NCBI RefSeq assembly: GCF_021917145.1
Contig: NC_061077.1
Location: 13,256,623-13,320,622 of the forward strand
Length of the DNA stretch: 64,000 nucleotides
Origin: Hypomesus transpacificus
Lineage: Eukaryota > Chordata > Actinopteri > Osmeriformes > Osmeridae
Reading direction: 5' to 3'
How positions within the stretch are numbered: position 1 is the first letter of the stretch; every line of letters begins with the position of its first letter. The position numbers and the translations under genes are program-made. Of the stretch, positions 58,242 to 64,000 are shown one piece after another. Below the pieces are notes generated by a model, which was given only the letters and a program-made list of their open reading frames with translations, was not told the origin of the DNA and ran no database searches.

Positions 58242-58253
58242 TTTGGCGCGAAA
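58242..58253. promoter_or_regulatory. E2F-like site upstream of SAMHD1
   Basis: TTTGGCGCGAAA matches the palindromic E2F consensus and lies 73 bp before the ATG at 58326, in a GC-poor context where it stands out. It suggests cell-cycle-linked transcription; binding is inferred only. Confidence 0.5.
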
Positions 58254-58325
58254 TCTAGAAGTCATCTTCAACATTACTATCAGATTACTCTCACCATAGA
58301 TAATCGAGTAGAGTAGACAATCAAA

Positions 58326-59775
58326 ATGGATTGTCGAAAACGTCCAAGAGAGGATTTGCCGGTGGCTAATAATTTCAAAACACCAGAGAAGCGAGTGTCT
58401 GTTGTTTGGCAAAACAGAGACTTCATGCAGTGGGATGTTGAAGACACTTGCCGATACATGTGTCAGGAAGGACTCGGGTCATTGGAAGAGAGGTTCAGAG
58501 GTTGGTTTCTGATTCTACCTAGCCAGCATATCTATTAGCTTACACGCTTTTCACATGTGGCTATACATTTTGACAGTGGCTCGGTGGCTAGCTAGCACAG
58601 CCTAGTCTGCTTATAGCAACTATTTGGTAATGCACAATTGTTTGTGCTGTAGAAGGAACGGTTGGTTGTCATCCCAACTAATTTCTAGCATTGCAAGTTT
58701 AACCTCGCTAAAAGTGTCTCGTGTATGTCCATGACATTTAATACTTTGTAGCCTGCTTACGAGTTATAATATGAAGTCCGCTTGTTCAAACAGGCAGAAA
58801 AGCCTGCCGTTCAGTTTTCACCTGGCAAATCTAAAACGAGTGTGACTGTCTAATCTAAATGGGCAGGAGGGAGACCGCTATTTCAATGTCTTTCAAAACC
58901 CCATTCATAACTGCCTCTAAACTGTTCTACGATCATTTGATCACTTTAACGATTGCCTACTATGGAAGGTGAAACACAACTCTGGTAGATCACAGGAGTA
59001 GGGCTACGCTATATTACTGAAACACAGCTGGAGAAGATGGGGATAAAGTAAGTGTGTTTTTGTTCGGCTTGCAATTCCTCTCATTAGCACTTTCACTAGT
59101 AGGCCTAATTTATATCAAGACAGCAGCAATATAAATTCAACAAAAAAAAAATGAATACTTAATTGATCTATGCATTTTGTGCTCCTGCACAACCTAACAT
59201 GTTTCAATACTTTGGATGATCAAATGTCAGAGAGCCCTGAGTCATGTTTTGTGTGTGTGTGTGCATGTGTGTGTGCACCACTGTTTCCCAGGTGGGTTGT
59301 GGTTGGTGAGCCACTTTAATGGATGGCAAGGCAGTGGTATGCCTCATATGTGTTCAGTCTATAAGAAAACCAGCTGTACATGTACTGTCGAAGCCAAAGT
59401 CTTTTGAATTGTTGAATTGCAATGCACTTGCTGTACAGTCAGACCGGGCCTAGTCTTTATCTGTATGTCAAGGATGTTTTAGCCTAGTTTCACTGTGTTT
59501 AGGTCTACATCTCATATCTCTTGCGTGGCATTGCCTCCCTTAGACCCCTTGGCACCAGACTGCAGGTCCTGCACAGCCTGCGGAAGCTCTGGCAGATAGT
59601 AGCCGAGACGATCAAGGTAACACCACGCACTTTCATTCTGCTTCCTCTTTCAAGGCCAGCAATGGAGGGAGGGAGGGGGGGAGGGGGGGGGGGGGGAGGG
59701 GAGGGGGGGGGGGGGGGGGGGGAGGGGGGAGGGGGGGAGGGGGGGGGGAAGGGGGGGGGGAAGGGAGGGGGGAGG

Positions 59776-59815
<40 letters not shown>

Positions 59816-62800
59816 GGGGGGGGGGGGGGAAGGGGGGGGGGAAGGGAGGGGGGAGGGAGGGGGAGGGGGGGGAAGGAGGGAGGGGAAGTTTGAAAACACA
59901 CAAAGTTGCAAAACTGGTCAGTCTACATGAGGGTGGCTCAGTTGGTGGTAGGAACAATAAAAAGGGTGTTTTGTATAGTTTTGAGGGTGAATCACCAAGG
60001 TCAAACATGCGCACAAACAGGGAAGAAGCTCATCATGACGTGTGTGGTTTATTTGTTGTCTCTGTCTATTGTTTAGTCATGCCGTGGAGCTGTTGACGTC
60101 TCAAGCAACAATGATAGGCATGACTACTAACAAAAACGAACAACATTTTTTCCAGCTTCCAGCTACTGGAAGCATTGTAAATATGATGATTGACTGTGCT
60201 TCAAACAGTATTGGCCAAACAACCAAATCTAATTCCCCTATGGTTTAAAGGAAGATGGGGAAACTGAAGTGTATTAACATGAACCAAATTATGCTAATTG
60301 CAGACAATGTACAGTTATTTGACTGGGTTAATCAGAGCAAGAATGTTCAAAGTAAGATAAAAGAAACATAATAATAACGTTGCAAATTAATGAAATAAAT
60401 TACAGGGCAAACATGTTACAAAATGAAGGTTAACTCTTACCTACACCACCATGATTATTGTAAACCAGAGATAGAAAGCAAGAGGTGAGGAAGGAGAAGG
60501 AGTACAAGGACAAGCCAGAGCTGAGGAGAAGGTCTCAGGAGATCAAGAATCCACAGAACAATGCATCACAATTCCTTCTGTACACAAGAACAACCAATCA
60601 GACCAAATATTGACCCATACTTATCAACATACGACGAGCAATGCTACAGTAAGTTACATAATGGGGTGTGAGACCCATCGAGTTGGGACCCTGTCGAGCA
60701 ACTCCAGATTTTAGCATATGAGAGGTGGGGGCAGGTTGACACCCAGCCTTACACCATGTACTTGCCACTGGGCAAATACAATAGCGTAGATTCAAGCCCC
60801 TAAAAAGGCCTCATTCTTGCTCTTCAGAGTAATACTGGGTATATTGTCTTCGTACATGTTTATCAAATTAGACAACAAAAAGCCATCTTTCCAGTCAAGC
60901 AACCAGGTGAGCTGGAGGAGTGTTCACTGCTGGCAGCTGATTTGAGTCATCTCACATGCCAGGCGAGGCTGTAATAATTGCCCAGCCATAATTGCCCAGC
61001 CCTATCAGTTATTTCACCTCCTGTTACCTGTACCCGGGCTGATTTCCTGGTCAATCCTGAAGGCCCACTTTTAAAAGTATCTCAAAGAGAGACGTCATGC
61101 ACAGGCGTAATCCATTTGTCACTGATTCAGTTCGAGAATTCAATACCTTTTATTTTATGAACTAATGCAAAGCTAAAATCGTAGTATTCTGGGATTTCAA
61201 AGATGTTAGCTCCGATCATAAATTTGATGAAATGCCCAACCTTACTGGTTGTAGTAGTAGCAGTGATTTCTTATTCCCGACCCGTTTCAACCTTCAGGTG
61301 TTCAATGATCCCATACATGGGCATGTGGAGATGCACCCTTTGCTGGTCCGCATCATTGACACACCCCAGTTCCAGAGACTTCGCTTCATCAAGCAGCTTG
61401 GAGGGACCTACTTTGTCTTTCCCGGGGCGACCCATAACCGTTTTGAACACTCCATAGGGTAGGAAGGAGTTCATTTGTTTTAAAATGGGTATTTGATTTA
61501 GTTTGATGGTTGCTGTGTGCTTACTGTTAACTGGTTGTATGTGTTTGTGTCGGTCTAGAGTGGGCCACCTGGCAGGGCGACTGGTCCAGGAGCTGAATGA
61601 TCGGCAGAGGGGGGGGGGAGGGGGGGAGGGAGGGGAAGGAGGGAGGGGAAGGAGGGAGGGGAAGGAGGGAGGGGAAGGAGGGGAGGAAGTTTGAAAACAC
61701 ACAAAGTTGCAAAACTGGTCAGTCTACATGAGGGTGGCTCAGTTGGTGGTAGGAACAATAAAAAGGGTGTTGTGTATAGTTTTGAGGGTGAATCACCAAG
61801 GTCAAACATGCGCACAAACAGGGAAGAAGCTCATCATGACGTGTGTGGTTTATTTGTTGTCTCTGTCTATTGTTTAGTCATGCCGTGGAGCTGTTGATGT
61901 CTCAAGCAACAATGATAGGCATGACTACTAACAAAAACGAACAACATTTTTTCCAGCTTCCAGCTACTGGAAGCATTGTAAATATGATGATTGACTGTGC
62001 TTCAAACAGTATTGGCCAAACAACCAAATCTAATTCCCCTATGGTTTAAAGGAAGATGGGGAAACTGAAGTGTATTAACATGAACCAAATTATGCTAATT
62101 GCAGACAATGTACAGTTATTTGACTGGGTTAAATCAGAGCAAGAATGTTCAAAGTAAGATAAAAGAAACATAATAATAACGTTGCAAATTAATGAAATAA
62201 ATTACAGGGCAAACATGTTACAAAATGAAGGTTAACTCTTACCTACACCACCATGATTATTGTAAACCAGAGATAGAAAGCAAGAGGTGAGGAAGGAGAA
62301 GGAGTACAAGGACAAGCCAGAGCTGAGGAGAAGGTCTCAGGAGATCAAGAATCCACAGAACAATGCATCACAATTCCTTCTGTACACAAGAACAACCAAT
62401 CAGACCAAATATTGACCCATACTTATCAACATACGACGAGCAATGCTACAGTAAGTTACACAATGGGGTGTGAGACCCATCGAGTTGGGACCCTGTCGAG
62501 CAACTCCAGATTTTAGCATATGAGAGGTGGGGGCAGGTTGACACCCAGCCTTACACCATGTACTTGCCACTGGGCAAATACAATAGCGTAGATTCAAGCC
62601 CCTAAAAAGGCCTCATTCTTGCTCTTTAGAGTAATACTGGGTATATTGTCTTCGTACATGTTTATCAAATTAGACAACAAAAAGCCATCTTTCCAGTCAA
62701 GCAACCAGGTGAGCTGGAGGAGTGTTCACTGCTGGCAGCTGATTTGAGTCATCTCACATGCCAGGCGAGGCTGTAATAATTGCCCAGCCATAATTGCCCA

Positions 62801-63476
62801 GCCCTATCAGTTATTTCACCTCCTGTTACCTGTACCCGGGCTGATTTCCTGGTCAATCCTGAAGGCCCACTTTTAAAAGTATCTCAAAGAGAGACGTCAT
62901 GCACAGGCGTAATCCATTTGTCACTGATTCAGTTCGAGAATTCAATACCTTTTATTTTATGAACTAATGCAAAGCTAAAATCGTAGTATTTTGGGATTTC
63001 AAAGTTGTTAGCTCCGATCATGAATTTGATGAATTGCCCAACCTTACTGGTTGTAGTAGTAGCATTGATTTCTTATTCCCGACCCGTTTCAACCTTCAGG
63101 TGTTCAATGATCCCATACATGGGCATGTGGAGATGCACCCTTTGCTGGTCCGCATCATTGACACACCCCAGTTCCAGAGACTTCGCTTCATCAAGCAGCT
63201 TGGGGGGACCTACTTTGTCTTTCCCGGGGCGACCCATAACCGTTTTGAACACTCCATAGGGTAGGAAGGAGTTCATTTGTTTTGAAATGGGTATTTGATT
63301 TAGTTTGATGGTTGCTGTGTGCTTACTGTTAACTGGTTGTATGTGTTTGTGTCGGTCTAGAGTGGGCCACCTGGCAGGGCGACTGGTCCAGGAGCTGAAT
63401 GATCGGCAGCCAGAACTTCTCATCTCTCGCAGAGACATCCTCTGTGTGCAGATCGCTGGCCTCTGCCACGACCTGG
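58326..63476 (+). CDS. samhd1: SAMHD1 with SAM domain, 5' part (continues beyond the window)
   Basis: dNTP triphosphohydrolase, nuclear. Exons: 58326-58500 ([10 protein letters not shown].., SAM domain start; KRPR equals the human nuclear signal), 58996-59047 ([18 protein letters not shown]), 59544-59616 ([20 protein letters not shown] to ETIK), then HD exons 63100-63260 ([14 protein letters not shown].. RFEHSIG) and 63361-63476 (..LCHDLG). Phases add up: the first three exons total exactly 100 codons and join the HD exon in phase 0. HGHVE and the [10 protein letters not shown] segment are closer to mammalian SAMHD1 than copies 1-3. A second copy of the HD exon (61298-61458) and a truncated following exon (61559-61607) lie in the duplicated unit and could disturb splicing. 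The acceptor at 58995 has a weak pyrimidine tract. The expected next exon is not found before 64000. Confidence 0.82.
59660..59886. repeat. G-rich low-complexity tract
   Basis: About 220 bases of G runs broken by single A or AA, in the intron after the SAM exons. Long open stretches in both directions here (Gly-rich or Pro-rich) are composition artefacts. Confidence 0.9.
59887..63409 (+). repeat. Tandem duplication, about 1.8-kb unit, within SAMHD1
   Basis: Unit 1 (about 59887-61607) and unit 2 (about 61688-63409) are about 99% identical. I noticed roughly ten substitutions and one single-base length difference. Each starts just after a G/A-rich tract with aagtttgaaaacacac and ends at gatcggcag inside the second HD exon. 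Unit 1 then runs into a second G-rich tract (61606-61687). A real recent duplication or an assembly join at G-rich sequence would both give this pattern. Confidence 0.9.
61298..61607 (+). pseudogene. Duplicated SAMHD1 HD exon and truncated following exon
   Basis: Exon 61298-61458 is intact and encodes the same residues as 63100-63260. The next exon starts at 61559 ([17 protein letters not shown]) but is cut at 61607 by the G-rich tract, 67 bases short, with no LCHDLG motif and no donor. Including these exons would break the protein; skipping them would leave the canonical transcript. Confidence 0.75.
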
Positions 63477-64000
63477 GTGAGGAAAACACACTCACTCAAC
63501 CTTGTTCACTCACTATGAACTGTAATGACTGCACTCGAACCCCCAAAACAAGTTTCTCTGGTTCCATAACCGGTTCCGTTCAGGATTCCTGGAACCTGGG
63601 TGCTTAGTGAGCCCGTACCACTTTTCTACGAGTTTCGGGCTGAACGATTGTAATCAAGGATGCGTCATCAATGTTGTGTAGAGCATTTGTTTTGCTTTTG
63701 TTTTTGTGTTTGAGTGAACCCAATTTGGCCAACCCTTCGACTAATGTGGCACGCAGCTCACCCTTGATGCTTCCTAGTGGCTCCTGATCTTCAGGAGATT
63801 TGACCAACACGTCTCCAAGCATTGGGGCTCGTCAGCAGACCCCCACAGGCTCTTTCTTCCCCCTCACTTGACTTCGCCAACGTTGCCTTCTCCATCCTCT
63901 TGTTCCTATATGACACACCCTCTGACACCCGGTCACAGTGTGCACTTCAGGTCAAGGAAAAGCGGCTATTTTGGGGGCATCAGCTTGGATCCAACTATTC
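63477..64000. other. Intron start and unclassified sequence to window end
   Basis: The donor gtgagg and about 45 bases match the introns of copies 1-3. From about 63522 the homology is lost in a sequence with 'ccataaccggttccgttcag', probably a mobile insertion cut by the window edge. No gene is supported. Confidence 0.5.

Noticed and set aside
59505..60096. Long glycine-rich (+) and proline-rich (-) open reading frames
   Set aside because: They are translations of a G-homopolymer-rich tract inside an intron; no domain and no codon structure.

Overview
The window is vertebrate nuclear DNA, almost certainly from a teleost fish. It has short phase-conserved exons with GT..AG introns, AATAAA signals, tRNA-derived SINEs and L2-clade LINE tails ending in the 'gcgtctgctaaat' motif. 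It also has hAT, Tc1/mariner and Harbinger-like DNA transposons and BEL/Pao fragments. I cannot name the species. No bacterial-type operons, rRNA genes or CRISPR arrays are seen.

The dominant theme is a tandem family of SAMHD1-like genes (HD-domain dNTP triphosphohydrolases), all on the + strand apart from one inverted fragment. In order: the 3' end of copy A (1-2026); copy 1, a full HD core and C-lobe with catalytic residues kept (5070-13630); copy 2, full length but with most metal ligands substituted (20848-29163, probable first exon 17944-18030); an inverted C-terminal fragment (45312-45961, inside a block of about 43.4-46.0 kb); copy 3, truncated after the core (52243-55174, probable first exon 49068-49139); and the canonical-looking SAMHD1 with SAM-domain exons and a KRPR nuclear signal (58326 to beyond the window). 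The first HD exons of the canonical gene are tandemly duplicated (about 1.8 kb unit, G-rich junctions). Copies 1-3 have no visible SAM domain. Copies 2 and 3 instead have a conserved short cysteine-containing exon in the correct splice phase. Copies 1-3 also share an upstream block with interferon-response-like (IRF/ISRE-like) and CCAAT motifs.

Between the copies lie decayed genes and mobile DNA. There is a B4GALNT1-like ganglioside-synthase pseudogene (15083-16457) and a PCED1-like esterase fragment fused to BEL/Pao debris (36.4-39.1 kb). A hAT transposase is split by a 2.55 kb near-perfect palindromic element (31730-34279). A second hAT element has a clean 8-bp target duplication and a nested L2 (39802-43269). 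There are two Tc1/mariner-like elements, a solo LTR, and a 1.87 kb inverted-repeat element carrying a RecQ-like helicase fragment. Because the SAMHD1-like copies are paralogous, several of these insertions can be checked against an empty site in another copy. That gives exact boundaries and relative ages.

Functionally the window reads as an expanding, interferon-type innate-immunity locus. One conventional SAMHD1 is accompanied by SAM-less paralogues: one apparently active, one probably non-catalytic, and one or more truncated. Functional statements are inferred from residue conservation with the known SAMHD1 family; expression and exon joining were not tested.
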